This document shows positions 25,854 to 34,831 of a stretch of 64,000 nucleotides of DNA, piece by piece; the stretch's first letter is position 1; every line of letters starts with the position of its first letter. Source of the stretch: Nocardia altamirensis NBRC 108246 (GTDB lineage Bacteria > Actinomycetota > Actinomycetes > Mycobacteriales > Mycobacteriaceae); the NCBI RefSeq assembly GCF_001612685.1, contig NZ_BDAY01000003.1, positions 62,001 to 126,000 of the forward strand, written 5' to 3'. The translations under genes and the position numbers were made by a program. A model generated the notes under the pieces. The model did no database searches. It saw only the letters and a program-made list of their open reading frames with translations, and was not told where the DNA came from.

Positions 25854-28220
25854 ATGCCGGAACACCCCAATGGGACCGACCGCCCGTTGCTGCATCCATG
25901 GGCGAATCGGCGGACGCGCCGAACCATGCTGTCGCGCAGGCAAACCCATCCATGGGGCGGTCGCAGGCCGTCCGAGTTCGATGTCGCCCAGCGGCTCTCG
26001 CATCCCTGGGCGACCCGGCCGCTGGTTGCGGCGGAACCGGTACCCGAACAGGCCACCTCGGGTGTGCTCGAGCCGGGCACCGAACCGTCCTCGGGTCGTA
26101 GCGGCCGCTCCCGACCGAGCGGCCGCCGCCTCGGCGCCGGTCTCGTGCAGTTGCCGAAGAGCGCCGAGGTGGATCCGCGCACCGTACTGCTGCCGAACCC
26201 CGAAGTCCCTGAGCGCAAACGATTCTGCTGGAAATGTGACGAGCCCATCGGCCGGACCACCGAGTCGCAGCCGGGGCAGGTGGTCGGCGACTGTCCGAAA
26301 TGTAGTGCGCCGTTCAACTTCCGGCCGCTGCTCGAACCGGGTGAGCTGGTGGCCGATCAGTACGAAGTGCAAGGCTGCCTGGCACACGGGGGGCTCGGCT
26401 GGATCTATCTCGCCGTCGACCGCAACGTGAGCGATCGGTGGGTGGTGCTGAAGGGGCTGCAGAATCCGCTCGATTTCGAAGCGCATGTCGTCGCGCTCGC
26501 CGAACGGCAGTTCCTTTCCGAGATGGCCTATCCCGGCATCGTCAAGATCTACAACTTCGTCAAGCACCGCTCCGCGCGCGGGGTGCCCGACGGCTACATC
26601 GTCATGGAGTACGTGAGCGGCCGATCGCTGCGCAAGGTGCTCGACCAGCGCGGGCCGGAGCGGATCTCGGTGGCCGAGGCCATCACCTACGTCATGGAAG
26701 TGCTTCCGGCACTGGACTATCTGCATTCGCTCGGCTTGGCCTACAACGATCTCAAGCCCGACAACATCATGGTCAGCCAGGACGAGGTGAAGCTGATCGA
26801 TCTCGGTGCGGTGGCAGCCATGGAGTCCTACGGCAGCCTCTACGGGACGCCGGGTTATCAGGCGCCCGAAATCACCACCACCGGACCCACTGTCGAATCC
26901 GACATCTACGCGGTCGGCCGCACGCTCGCGGTGCTGACCCTGCCCATCCCGATCGGTCCCGACGGCAACTATGTGCACGAAGTGCCCGCGCTGGAGCAGC
27001 ATGCGGTGCTGCGGCGCTACCCGTTCCTGCACCGGCTGCTCAAGCGCGCGACCGACCCGGATCCGTTGTCCCGCTTTCCCTCCGCGTACTCGATGTACTG
27101 TCAGCTCGGCGGCGTCCTCAGAATGGTGCTCGCGGTCGACTCCGAGCGCGAGCACCCGCAGGCCTCGATCGAATTCGGCAGCTTGCGAGGCGATTTCGGC
27201 ACCGACACGCTGCTCGGCCGGACCGACGGCATGGTGGACGGCATTCACCGGGCCCCCGGCCTCGACGTATCGAGCGTGATCGCCGCGCTGCCGGTGCCGT
27301 TGATCGACAGCGAGGATTCGAGCGCCGAATTGCTCTCGACGCTGCTGCACGGTGATCCACAGCGGGCCATCGACGCGGTGCGGCGCGCCCGCGATCGGAT
27401 CGAAGCGGGGACCATCTCCGCCCCACCGTCTTTCGAACTGGAGAGCGCGCTCACCGCGATCCGGGCACACCTGGATCTGGGGGAGTCGGACGCGGCCGCG
27501 TCGCTGCTGGCCGAACTGCGCCCCACCTACGACGCCGATTGGCGCCTCGATTGGTACACCGGCGTTTCCGCGCTGCTGCGCGGCGACTACGACGGCGCCT
27601 ATCGGCTGTTCGACACCGTGCACACGGCGGTCCCCGGTGAAATCGCCCCGCCGCTGGCCCTGGCCGCCTGCGCCGAACTGGTGCTCCAACGCGCGGCGCC
27701 CGCCGAGGCGGATCGGTGGCGGCGCGCGGGAGTCGAGCATTATCGGACGGTGTGGCGCACCAATCACGGTGTGGTGAGTGCGGCGTTCGGGTTGGCGCGC
27801 ATGCTCGCGGCGACCGACCCGGACGCGGCCGTCGCGGTGCTTGATCGGGTGCCGAAGGCGTCGCGCAATTACGCCTTGGCGCGCCTGACCGGTTGTGTGC
27901 TCTCGGTATCGCGGCCGATCGATGACATCACCGAGGCCGATTTCGGTGAGGCGGCGGCCAGACTGCTTGCGCTGCCGGACGAGCCGAGGGCGCTGCAACT
28001 GCGCGTCGTCGTGTTCGGCGCCGCCCTGGAGTGGTTCCGGGCGGGCCATCAACCACACGACCCCGACCCGTCCCTCTTCGAATTCCCGTTCAACGAACCG
28101 GGCATGCAGCGCGGTCTGGAATCCGGGCTGCGCGCGTTGGCCAGGACCGCACCCGATCGGCTGCATCGCTATCGGCTCGTCGATCTGGCCAACCAATTGC
28201 GTCCGACGACGGTCTGGTGA
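25854..28220 (+). CDS. pknG: serine/threonine-protein kinase PknG
   Basis: The 788-residue soluble kinase has the PknG layout. A disordered N-terminus carries three HPW motifs (LLHPWA, THPWGG, LSHPWA). The rubredoxin-like zinc site is CWKC...CPKC (residues about 124-150). The kinase domain has GCLAHGGLGWIYLA, the invariant Lys in VVLKGL, YNDLKPDNIMV and the altered DFG LIDLGAV. TPR-like helices follow. In mycobacteria PknG phosphorylates the FHA protein GarA/OdhI to control glutamate metabolism. ATG 25854 has GAGAGG six bases upstream. It normally sits in glnX-glnH-pknG; here it stands alone, with a glnH-like gene 2.5 kb downstream. Confidence 0.95.
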   Translation: MPEHPNGTDRPLLHPWANRRTRRTMLSRRQTHPWGGRRPSEFDVAQRLSHPWATRPLVAAEPVPEQATSGVLEPGTEPSSGRSGRSRPSGRRLGAGLVQLPKSAEVDPRTVLLPNPEVPERKRFCWKCDEPIGRTTESQPGQVVGDCPKCSAPFNFRPLLEPGELVADQYEVQGCLAHGGLGWIYLAVDRNVSDRWVVLKGLQNPLDFEAHVVALAERQFLSEMAYPGIVKIYNFVKHRSARGVPDGYIVMEYVSGRSLRKVLDQRGPERISVAEAITYVMEVLPALDYLHSLGLAYNDLKPDNIMVSQDEVKLIDLGAVAAMESYGSLYGTPGYQAPEITTTGPTVESDIYAVGRTLAVLTLPIPIGPDGNYVHEVPALEQHAVLRRYPFLHRLLKRATDPDPLSRFPSAYSMYCQLGGVLRMVLAVDSEREHPQASIEFGSLRGDFGTDTLLGRTDGMVDGIHRAPGLDVSSVIAALPVPLIDSEDSSAELLSTLLHGDPQRAIDAVRRARDRIEAGTISAPPSFELESALTAIRAHLDLGESDAAASLLAELRPTYDADWRLDWYTGVSALLRGDYDGAYRLFDTVHTAVPGEIAPPLALAACAELVLQRAAPAEADRWRRAGVEHYRTVWRTNHGVVSAAFGLARMLAATDPDAAVAVLDRVPKASRNYALARLTGCVLSVSRPIDDITEADFGEAAARLLALPDEPRALQLRVVVFGAALEWFRAGHQPHDPDPSLFEFPFNEPGMQRGLESGLRALARTAPDRLHRYRLVDLANQLRPTTVW

Positions 28221-28359
28221 GCGCGCGAGCCGGTCGCCGGCGATCTCTCGAGTTGTGGTGCGTTCGGCGCTGTGTGCGTGCCGGATACGGCTGGGAATAC
28301 GTGCTGCCCGACCGGGATGCCGAGCGCACATGGACCCTCGGATGTGGTTTCCTTTGTGT

Positions 28360-29094
28360 ATGACGGCGGGTGTTGAGTACACGATCGATGAACTGGCGCG
28401 CGAGGCCGGAACGACCGTGCGAGCCCTGCGCGTCTATCACGAGCGCGGAGTGCTGCCCTCACCGCAGGTGAAGGGGCGCACCGGGTATTACGGCACCGAC
28501 CATCTCAACCGCGTGCACACGATCTCGCGCCTGTTGTCACGCGGCATCAAGCTCAACGGGATCAGGGAACTGCTCGAGGCATGGGATCGTGGCGACGATC
28601 TCGGCGACATCCTTGGCGTCAGCGAGGGTGACGAGCCGGAGTCGATCGTCTTGTCCGGCGCGGACACGATCGCGGCGACCGCGCTCGGCGAGCTCTACAG
28701 CGACGTGCCCAACGGGCTGGCCAGGGTGGTGCAGGCGGGGCTGTACGAGCCGGTCGACGCGACGACCTACCGCGTCGCCGATCGACAGCTGGTTCGCTTC
28801 GCGGACGAACTGTCCGAGGCGGGCGTCCCGCACACGGAGGTGCTCAACGAAGTCGAGCGATTACGCGCCGACTGCGAACGCATCGCGCGCCGCTGCGCCG
28901 ACCTGTTCGATCGGACCGCCGGGCAGGACTTCCGATCCTCTGAGCGAACTCCCGACGATCGCGCCGAGCTCGCGCATCGACTGACCGTGGCCACCGCGGC
29001 GCCGGGCCGGGCCGCCGCCGACCTCACCCATCGGCTCCTGATCCGGTATCTGGAACTCGATTCCGAATTCGCCGAGGTGCTCGCGGAATCCTGA
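28360..29094 (+). CDS. MerR-family transcriptional regulator
   Basis: 244 residues. The N-terminal MerR helix-turn-helix reads YTIDELAREAGTTVRALRVY, with YYGTDHLNRVHTISRLLSRG as the second helix pair. The longer C-terminal part resembles an effector-sensing domain without the Cys pattern of metal-responsive members. ATG 28360 agrees with the family N-terminus; the frame is open far upstream into pknG but out of its frame. The ribosome site is weak. The target is unknown. Confidence 0.85.
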   Translation: MTAGVEYTIDELAREAGTTVRALRVYHERGVLPSPQVKGRTGYYGTDHLNRVHTISRLLSRGIKLNGIRELLEAWDRGDDLGDILGVSEGDEPESIVLSGADTIAATALGELYSDVPNGLARVVQAGLYEPVDATTYRVADRQLVRFADELSEAGVPHTEVLNEVERLRADCERIARRCADLFDRTAGQDFRSSERTPDDRAELAHRLTVATAAPGRAAADLTHRLLIRYLELDSEFAEVLAES

Positions 29095-29114
29095 CCTGAC
29101 CGGTCGATCCGCTG

Positions 29115-29143
29115 TTGAATGTTCCGCTACGTAGCGGTACGTT
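29115..29143 (+). promoter_or_regulatory. promoter with embedded 9-8-9 dyad upstream of the Gly/Trp/Tyr-rich gene
   Basis: TTGAAT (29115-29120), 17 bases, then TACGTT (29138-29143). The dyad AATGTTCCG (29118-29126), eight bases, CGGTACGTT (29135-29143) has the same layout as the MFS promoter site; its centre is a perfect palindrome CCGCTACGTAGCGG (29124-29137). Transcription would start near 29150. Confidence 0.65.
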
Positions 29144-29189
29144 AGTTATGTCACTTAGGTGGCCGATGCGTACCGAAACGAGGAACTCC

Positions 29190-29507
29190 ATGGATGCAGC
29201 CAATCGAGTCGACCGGTCGCGGTCGATGGTCGCGCGGATCGCTGTTGTGATCGCACTCGCCGCGGCGCCGATCGCGGTCGCCGCGTCGGCTCATGCCGAA
29301 CCGATCGCGATCGAACCAATGGTGATCGAACCGGCGGTGGTCGAGCCGGAGCAGGCGGGCGCGATGCATGAGATTCAGCGACCGGGACCCTGGTATCCGC
29401 TGCGCCCGCCGTGGTGGGGAGGAGGGTACCCAGGTGGTTGGTACGGGGGATACCCAGGTGGTTGGTACGGCGGGTACTGGCCATGGTGGTCCGGCAGCGC
29501 GTACTGA
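29190..29507 (+). CDS. small exported Gly/Trp/Tyr-rich protein
   Basis: 105 residues with an N-terminal signal peptide (ARIAVVIALAAAPIAVAA) and a likely cut after SAHA. The mature part has IEP repeats (IAIEP, MVIEP, AVVEP) and a C-terminus rich in Gly, Trp, Tyr and Pro, with two copies of YPGGWYGG from a 24-bp direct repeat. ATG 29190 is preferred for its GAGGAA ribosome site; ATG 29148 would be nearly leaderless from the promoter. No family is recognised. The composition suggests a cell-wall or surface structural protein. Confidence 0.75.
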   Translation: MDAANRVDRSRSMVARIAVVIALAAAPIAVAASAHAEPIAIEPMVIEPAVVEPEQAGAMHEIQRPGPWYPLRPPWWGGGYPGGWYGGYPGGWYGGYWPWWSGSAY

Positions 29508-29510
29508 TCG

Positions 29511-29936
29511 ATGACCACGTCCGGTCACCCGGCCGGCGAGCAGCGTCCGCGCCGCGGCACCGCGCTCTCCGTCGCCATCGGGATCTGCCTTCTCTTGCTC
29601 GCGGTGCTCGCGGGCTGTCTGCTCAGGGACGAGCCTGCGCCCTCGGTCGCCGCGAGCCGGGCGGTGATGACCAGCAATCCGCCGATCGATTTCGGCGTCA
29701 CCGCGGGAAAAGTGCTCACCAATAATGGCGGCATCATCACCGTCACTGGTTTCCTCGGCGCAGAGACGATTGTATATACCACCGCGCGAACCAAGGTTTT
29801 GATGCTCGGCGGAACTCGCCTTTCCGATGTGCGGGTCGGCGATACCGTATTCGTGCACGGCGACAAGAAAACCGACGGCACGATTACCGCGAAGGTAATT
29901 ATCGGCGGCAGTTCATGGCAGCGCCCTGTTCGGTGA
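29511..29936 (+). CDS. putative lipoprotein with DUF5666-like domain
   Basis: 141 residues. After a basic N-terminus, a hydrophobic stretch ends in LLAVLAGC, a lipobox, so the mature protein would be lipid-anchored at Cys36. The exported part (VTAGKVLTNNGGIITVTGF, then LSDVRVGDTVFVHGDKKTDGTI) follows the beta-barrel pattern of DUF5666. The start is three bases after the previous stop, so it is in one operon with the Gly/Trp/Tyr-rich protein. The role is unknown; an extracytoplasmic partner of that protein is possible. Confidence 0.72.
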   Translation: MTTSGHPAGEQRPRRGTALSVAIGICLLLLAVLAGCLLRDEPAPSVAASRAVMTSNPPIDFGVTAGKVLTNNGGIITVTGFLGAETIVYTTARTKVLMLGGTRLSDVRVGDTVFVHGDKKTDGTITAKVIIGGSSWQRPVR

Positions 29937-30076
29937 TCGAACACTGACAACGGTGCCGCGCCGACGAATTCAGCGGGCACCGTGATTGGGCAGCATGCAG
30001 CGTCAATGAACACGGTATCGAGGCGATCGGGCGCGCTGGCCCTCGCCTCGACTGCCGTGAGATTCTGTGCGCCGAC

Positions 30077-30460
30077 TCAGCAATTCGAGGCGTTGGGCTT
30101 ACAGACGTACCAGCTGCCGTCGGGCCGCTGCACGCGAGTCCAGGTGGGGGATTGCCCGTCGGCGTCGCGTCCGCCTGACTGTGCCTGCCTGGAGCGCTGC
30201 CCGTTGTAGTAGTCGCGCCGGTTCTGATCGACCCGTGCGCGGTCCCTGGCGTCGACCGGGGGGTTGTGGTAGCCGAGCGGGTCGGTGCGCCGTTCGGGCC
30301 GGTCCGAGCCGTTGTTCGAATTGCCGTCGGACGACGAATCGGGCTTGGCCTCCGCTATACCCGGTGCGTGGGTTGCGGCCACGCCGGTCATTGCACCGAT
30401 GATCGCGGCGGCGACCAGCAGACGTGCCATCGTCTTGCCGGTGGTGGTGGTCGTGGACAT
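30077..30460 (-). CDS. small secreted hydrophilic protein
   Basis: 127 residues from ATG 30460 (MSTTTTTGKTMARLL), with GGGAGA seven bases upstream. A signal peptide covers about residues 11-40 and is likely cut after GIAEA. The mature part is Asn/Asp/Arg-rich with no fold I recognise and ends SWYVCKPNASNC, with two Cys that could form a disulfide. It is transcribed divergently from the glnH-like gene, and a dyad of the shared 9-8-9 type lies about 55 bases upstream. Confidence 0.7.
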   Translation of the reverse strand: MSTTTTTGKTMARLLVAAAIIGAMTGVAATHAPGIAEAKPDSSSDGNSNNGSDRPERRTDPLGYHNPPVDARDRARVDQNRRDYYNGQRSRQAQSGGRDADGQSPTWTRVQRPDGSWYVCKPNASNC

Positions 30461-30512
30461 GTGGGTCTCCCATCGCGAGCAGGGCTCCGTCGGAAACTCC
30501 GAATCACTGCTC

Positions 30513-30538
30513 ATCGTACCGTTATCTAATGGCACGAT
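30513..30538 (-). promoter_or_regulatory. 9-8-9 dyad overlapping a -10 box upstream of the small secreted protein
   Basis: On the plus strand ATCGTACCG (30513-30521), eight bases, TGGCACGAT (30530-30538); seven of nine arm positions pair. Read on the minus strand it gives TAACGGTACGAT, whose TACGAT is a -10 box for the gene starting at 30460. The layout equals that of the sites at 17341 and 29118. Confidence 0.55.
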
Positions 30539-30753
30539 AGTTGGTGGAGCGCTGGTGTGTCGGCGGCCACTTCTCGGTGCTGGTAAGGCCGGCGCCGCGG
30601 GACGGCAATGACGTCGGCTTTCGCGACCCGTTTCCCACCGGCGGGAAGGCGATGGACACGGGTACCGGGCTTGACAGGTGAAGATGGCATACCACTTGCG
30701 GCCGGCCCACCTGCTCCGGCCTTGCGACTCACCGTGAGAGAGAAGCACATTCG

Positions 30754-31581
30754 ATGAGGTTCAGCCATGCACTACGCCTCGGTATCGGGGCCGTCGCCAT
30801 CGCCGTCGCAGCTACTGGATGCGGTGGCGGCAACGATGCCGGCGATCAAGCGAAGGAGGGCAAGCTGACCATCGGCATCAAGTTCGACCAGCCCGGCCTG
30901 AGTATTCGCGACGCCAACGGTTCGTTCCGCGGGTACGACGTCGAGGTCGCCAAGTATGTGGCGGGCAGACTGGGTGTCCGGCCCGAAGACATCACCTTCA
31001 AAGAAGCGCCGTCGGCGCAACGCGAGACGATGATCATGAATGGCGAGGTCGACTTCGTCGTCGGCACCTACTCGATCACCGAGGGCCGCAAGGAAAAGGT
31101 CGACTTCGCCGGGCCGTACTTCGTGGCGGGGCAGGCACTGCTTGTGCAGATGGCAAACACGGATATCACCGGCGTCGAGTCGTTGACCGGCAACAGGAAG
31201 GTCTGCTCGGTCAAAGGCTCCACTCCGGCGCAGAACATCAAGGACAACTACGCCAAGGACATTCAGCTGCTCGAGCTCGACACCTACTCACAGTGTGTCG
31301 ACAAGCTGCGCAGCGGTGCGGTCGAGGCGGTGACCACCGACGACATCATTCTCGCCGGGTACGCGGGGCTGGCGCCCGGCGAACTGAAGCTGGTCGGCGC
31401 CACGTTCAGCGTCGAGAAGTACGGCATCGGCCTGAAGAAGGGCGACCGGGACACCCGGGAAAAGATCAATGACGCCATCGAGCAGATGGTCATCGACGGC
31501 TCGTGGCAACGCGCCTTCGAGTCGACGATCGGCCCGCTCGGCGGTTCGACACTGACCCCGCCCATCATCGACCGATACTGA
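30754..31581 (+). CDS. glutamate/polar amino acid ABC transporter substrate-binding lipoprotein (GlnH-like)
   Basis: 275 residues. The signal sequence ends in the lipobox VAATGC (Cys23). The bilobed binding-protein fold then shows KLTIGIKFDQPGL, FRGYDVEVAKYVAGRLG, VDFVVGTYSITEGRKEKVDFAGPY in part, and EAVTTDDIILAGYA. Such lipoproteins capture glutamate or similar amino acids for an ABC permease; no permease or ATPase gene adjoins. In mycobacteria GlnH senses amino acids for PknG through GlnX. Here glnH-like and pknG genes lie in the same region but not in one operon, and glnX is not visible. A GAGAGAGAAG ribosome site precedes the ATG; TTGACA at 30670 may be its -35 box. Confidence 0.88.
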   Translation: MRFSHALRLGIGAVAIAVAATGCGGGNDAGDQAKEGKLTIGIKFDQPGLSIRDANGSFRGYDVEVAKYVAGRLGVRPEDITFKEAPSAQRETMIMNGEVDFVVGTYSITEGRKEKVDFAGPYFVAGQALLVQMANTDITGVESLTGNRKVCSVKGSTPAQNIKDNYAKDIQLLELDTYSQCVDKLRSGAVEAVTTDDIILAGYAGLAPGELKLVGATFSVEKYGIGLKKGDRDTREKINDAIEQMVIDGSWQRAFESTIGPLGGSTLTPPIIDRY

Positions 31582-31595
31582 GCGGACGGCAGCGG

Positions 31596-32108
31596 ATGAG
31601 CGAATTCCGGGTGACCGCCGAAGGTTCCGTGCTGCCGCTGCTGCGGAATTCGTCGCACGTGAATCTCCCACGCCCGCCCGGTCTTTCGCCGGCGTTCGGG
31701 GCTGTCGTCGAGATGGCCGAAGCCTGGCTGCGACTGGTGCTCGATGAACTGATGTCCGCGAAAACGGCGGGTCCGCCTGCGATACCGGACATCCGAAACC
31801 TGTTGAACTGGGCCGGAGTGACGAGCCCTGACAGCACCTCCGAGCTGGCGACCGGGTATCAGCACCGCATCGCCGACATGACTGAGTACACGAGGTATTT
31901 GAACCGGCGCGACACCGACGTGCGTCGGCAGATCGCCGGGATGGAGCGGTCGGTCCATGACACCTTGCTGGCGATATGGGTGGGCATTGATGCAGTGACC
32001 GACGCGCTCGCCGTGGTGCGCGGCCCGTTCCTGCTGCCATGGATCGAGGCGATGCTCGTGGCTCGCGTAGTCGAGATATTGACAGATGTGCAGGACGAAC
32101 TGACGTAG
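31596..32108 (+). CDS. helical protein of unknown function
   Basis: 170 residues, mostly predicted helix, no signal peptide. MTEYTRYLNRRDTDVRRQIAGM looks like an amphipathic or coiled segment, followed by moderately hydrophobic helices (WVGIDAVTDALAVV, WIEAMLVARVVEIL). It has the feel of a WXG100/ESX-associated helical protein, but no WXG motif is seen. ATG 31596 follows the GlnH-like stop by 14 bases, so it may share that transcript, and it lies 101 bases before STAND/LuxR paralogue 3. Not recognised. Confidence 0.6.
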   Translation: MSEFRVTAEGSVLPLLRNSSHVNLPRPPGLSPAFGAVVEMAEAWLRLVLDELMSAKTAGPPAIPDIRNLLNWAGVTSPDSTSELATGYQHRIADMTEYTRYLNRRDTDVRRQIAGMERSVHDTLLAIWVGIDAVTDALAVVRGPFLLPWIEAMLVARVVEILTDVQDELT

Positions 32109-32209
32109 CCCGCGGTCGGGTCACCGCCCGCACCATGCCGAGCCGGCGGACGCGCCGCGTGTCGGCAAAGGTAACCCCGTGGTGACCTCGGGCGATTATG
32201 CTCCGGCGC

Positions 32210-34804
32210 ATGGCGGACAGTCTCGAACGAAGCCGCGGTCAATCCCACCGTGCCGCGGGTTTCGTCGGCCGGGACCGGGAATTGGCGAAGATTGCGGCCC
32301 TGCTGTCCGAGTCGGTCCGATTGGTCACGCTGATCGGTTCCGGCGGTATCGGGAAGACCTGGTTGGCGACCGAGGCCATGCGGCGCTATCGCTACGACAC
32401 CGGCGCCGCGATCTATTGGGTGCGGCTCGCGCGGTTGGCGCGGGATGCCGACGAGGCGATGGTCGAGGAAGAGGTCGCACAGGCGGTCGTCGAGATCGAC
32501 TTCTCCAGCCGATCCGCGTGGGATGTGTTGGTGGACAACCTGATCGGCCTCAGCTCGGCCGACGGCGCGGTGCCGATGGTGCTGGTGATGGACAATTGCG
32601 AGCACGTGCTCGCCGCGGCGGGACAGGTGATCGCGGAGTTGCTGGAATCGGTTCCAGGACTGACGATTCTGGCCACCAGCCGGGAGGCGATCGGCTGGGT
32701 CGACGAGGGATTGGTCGTGGTGCCGCCCCTGACCCGCGACCAGGCCACCGAACTGTTCCAGCAGCGGGCGGCGGCCGCAGGCATGCCACTCGGCATCGAG
32801 AACGCCGAGACCATTGCCGACATCTGCAGGCACGTGCACTACCACCCGCTCTATCTCCGGTTGGCGGCCGCCCGATTGCGGTACCAGCCGTTGCCTGGCG
32901 TGCTGCGCGAGTTGAGCGGGTCCGCCGACGATCGTCGACTGCGGTGGTCGCACGGACCGCAGACCGGCGTGGACAGCAGGCATCGAGCGATGGGCGATGT
33001 CATCGACTGGTCCTACGAACTGTGCGGCGAGCAGGAACGTATCCTCCTGCAGCGGATGTCCGTCTTCGCCGCGGGCTATGAGGCGAATCCGGAAGACGAG
33101 CAGGACGGCTGCGCCGTCGGGGCGGAATTGGCTGCCATCGAAGAGGTGTGCGCGGATCGACCGCCTGACGAGCACGAGGCGGTCGCGGACTCGGCGGAAC
33201 CGACGCTGCGCCAGGACGAGATCGAAGAGCTGCTCGGCCGTCTGGTGGACCGATCGCTGGTGACGGTGCATTTCGGCGCGGACATCGTGCGGTATTCACT
33301 GCTGGAGAGCATCCGGGTCTTCGTGCGGGAACGCCTCGACGAGCGGGCGCCGGCGGAATGGCGGCGGCTACAACGGCGGCACCTGATCCACTATCGGACC
33401 AAAGTGGTTGACGCACAGACGAACTGGTTGAGTCCGGCGGGACAGGGCATGGTCGACTGGGCGCGGGTGGCCTGGGACAACCTCCGCATCGCGATCGAAG
33501 CCAGTCTCGCAACGCCGGAGGACGCCGCGGTCGGTGTCGAGCTGGCCGCCGGTCTGATCGCGTTGCGCGCGCCGATGGTGCGCGGATCGCTGCGCGAGGT
33601 CAGGCAGTGGATGCAGCACACGCTGGACACCGCGCGCCAGGCCGGCGGCGACAACGCGGTGACCCACATCCAAGCACAGGCCCTGATCTGCTGGGCAGCG
33701 CTCTGTCAGGGCAGGCGCGAGGACGCTGAACACGCGCTGCAGGCATGCCTGGCGATGGTGATTCCCGACCCGGACTGGCGTCGAGAGTGCGATCGGCATG
33801 AGCTGCTCGCGCCGGTCGATTTCCTCTTGGGCGTCGCCTTGATGATGCTCGACCGCGACCCGCGCGCCATCGGCGTGCTCGGCCGTGCCCGCGAAAAGTA
33901 CCTGGGATACGGCAGGGACGGCGCCGCCGCCGTATCCGAGTTGTTCGAGGCACTGGCCGCCGGCCTGCTCGGATCCGTCGACCAAGCGGTCGAGATCGCG
34001 CAGCGCCATCTCGACCGCACCACGCGCGCAGGCGCCGAAGCGGCGATTTCGTGGGCGCAGCTGGCATGGGCGGTCGCCGCGACCCGACAGGGAAATACCG
34101 ACGCTGCGTTGACGATCGGGCGCACGGCGTTGGCATGCCAGCTGGAAATTCGTGATCAGTGGGGAGCCGTGTGGGCGGTTCACGTCCGGATGTGGACGTT
34201 GGCGCGGGTGGTGACCGAGATGACGGCGGCGGGCGATTCGGGGATCGGCCCGCCGAGTATCGAAATCGCCCGGCTGGTCGGCGGAACTCGCGTATTGCTT
34301 GCCAGCATCGGCATCGAGATCCAGGGGCTCGGTCCGTTCGCGGATGCGACCGACCACGCCATCGACGTCGCCCGGCGCGCGTTGGGCTCGGACGAGTACG
34401 AAGCGGCGGTGCGCCAGGGCGAGCGGTTGCGACCCGAACGCCGCGAAGTGCATTCGCTCGCACTGGGATTGCTGAACCTCGACCGGCTCGGCCGCAGCCG
34501 AACCAGGCCTGCGCACAGTTCGGTGCCGTGGGACGGTTTGACCGCCGCCGAGCAGGAGGTCGCGTTGCTGGCGGCCGCGGGATTCGCGAACACCGCGATC
34601 GCTGCGCGCCGGGGCAAATCGTTCAAAACTGTTGACGCGCAAATGGCTACGATCTTCCAGAAATTGATGATCACCTCGCGCGGCGAGATCATCCGGTTCG
34701 TTCCCAGCGCGGAATTGGAGCGGGTACGCGCCGAAGCGGCCGGGCGACCGACCAGGCGATCCACGGGCAGCATACGCAACGAGCACGGTCCGCGCAGCAG
34801 GTGA
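32210..34804 (+). CDS. STAND (NB-ARC) ATPase with C-terminal LuxR helix-turn-helix, paralogue 3
   Basis: 864 residues. GSGGIGKT is at 43-50, MVLVMDNCEHV follows near 118-130, then ATSREAIGW, the long helical sensor region and the LuxR helix-turn-helix (AGFANTAIAARRG, then KLMITSR). ATG 32210 (MADSLERS) fits the paralogue N-termini; ATG 32198 is also open, and neither has a clear ribosome site. This copy lies directly before the zincin gene and the 3,604-residue protein, the same order as paralogue 4 and the second WXG100-like gene. Control of that effector is therefore a natural hypothesis. Confidence 0.88.
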   Translation: MADSLERSRGQSHRAAGFVGRDRELAKIAALLSESVRLVTLIGSGGIGKTWLATEAMRRYRYDTGAAIYWVRLARLARDADEAMVEEEVAQAVVEIDFSSRSAWDVLVDNLIGLSSADGAVPMVLVMDNCEHVLAAAGQVIAELLESVPGLTILATSREAIGWVDEGLVVVPPLTRDQATELFQQRAAAAGMPLGIENAETIADICRHVHYHPLYLRLAAARLRYQPLPGVLRELSGSADDRRLRWSHGPQTGVDSRHRAMGDVIDWSYELCGEQERILLQRMSVFAAGYEANPEDEQDGCAVGAELAAIEEVCADRPPDEHEAVADSAEPTLRQDEIEELLGRLVDRSLVTVHFGADIVRYSLLESIRVFVRERLDERAPAEWRRLQRRHLIHYRTKVVDAQTNWLSPAGQGMVDWARVAWDNLRIAIEASLATPEDAAVGVELAAGLIALRAPMVRGSLREVRQWMQHTLDTARQAGGDNAVTHIQAQALICWAALCQGRREDAEHALQACLAMVIPDPDWRRECDRHELLAPVDFLLGVALMMLDRDPRAIGVLGRAREKYLGYGRDGAAAVSELFEALAAGLLGSVDQAVEIAQRHLDRTTRAGAEAAISWAQLAWAVAATRQGNTDAALTIGRTALACQLEIRDQWGAVWAVHVRMWTLARVVTEMTAAGDSGIGPPSIEIARLVGGTRVLLASIGIEIQGLGPFADATDHAIDVARRALGSDEYEAAVRQGERLRPERREVHSLALGLLNLDRLGRSRTRPAHSSVPWDGLTAAEQEVALLAAAGFANTAIAARRGKSFKTVDAQMATIFQKLMITSRGEIIRFVPSAELERVRAEAAGRPTRRSTGSIRNEHGPRSR

Positions 34805-34831
34805 TCGGTGTCGCCGCCCGGGCGGGCGAGG

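Noticed and set aside
25755..28382. 875-residue open frame on the minus strand across pknG
   Set aside because: It is fully antisense to a clearly recognised kinase gene. Its composition (Arg, His, Gly, Gln rich) is what GC-rich shadow frames give, and it shows no domain.
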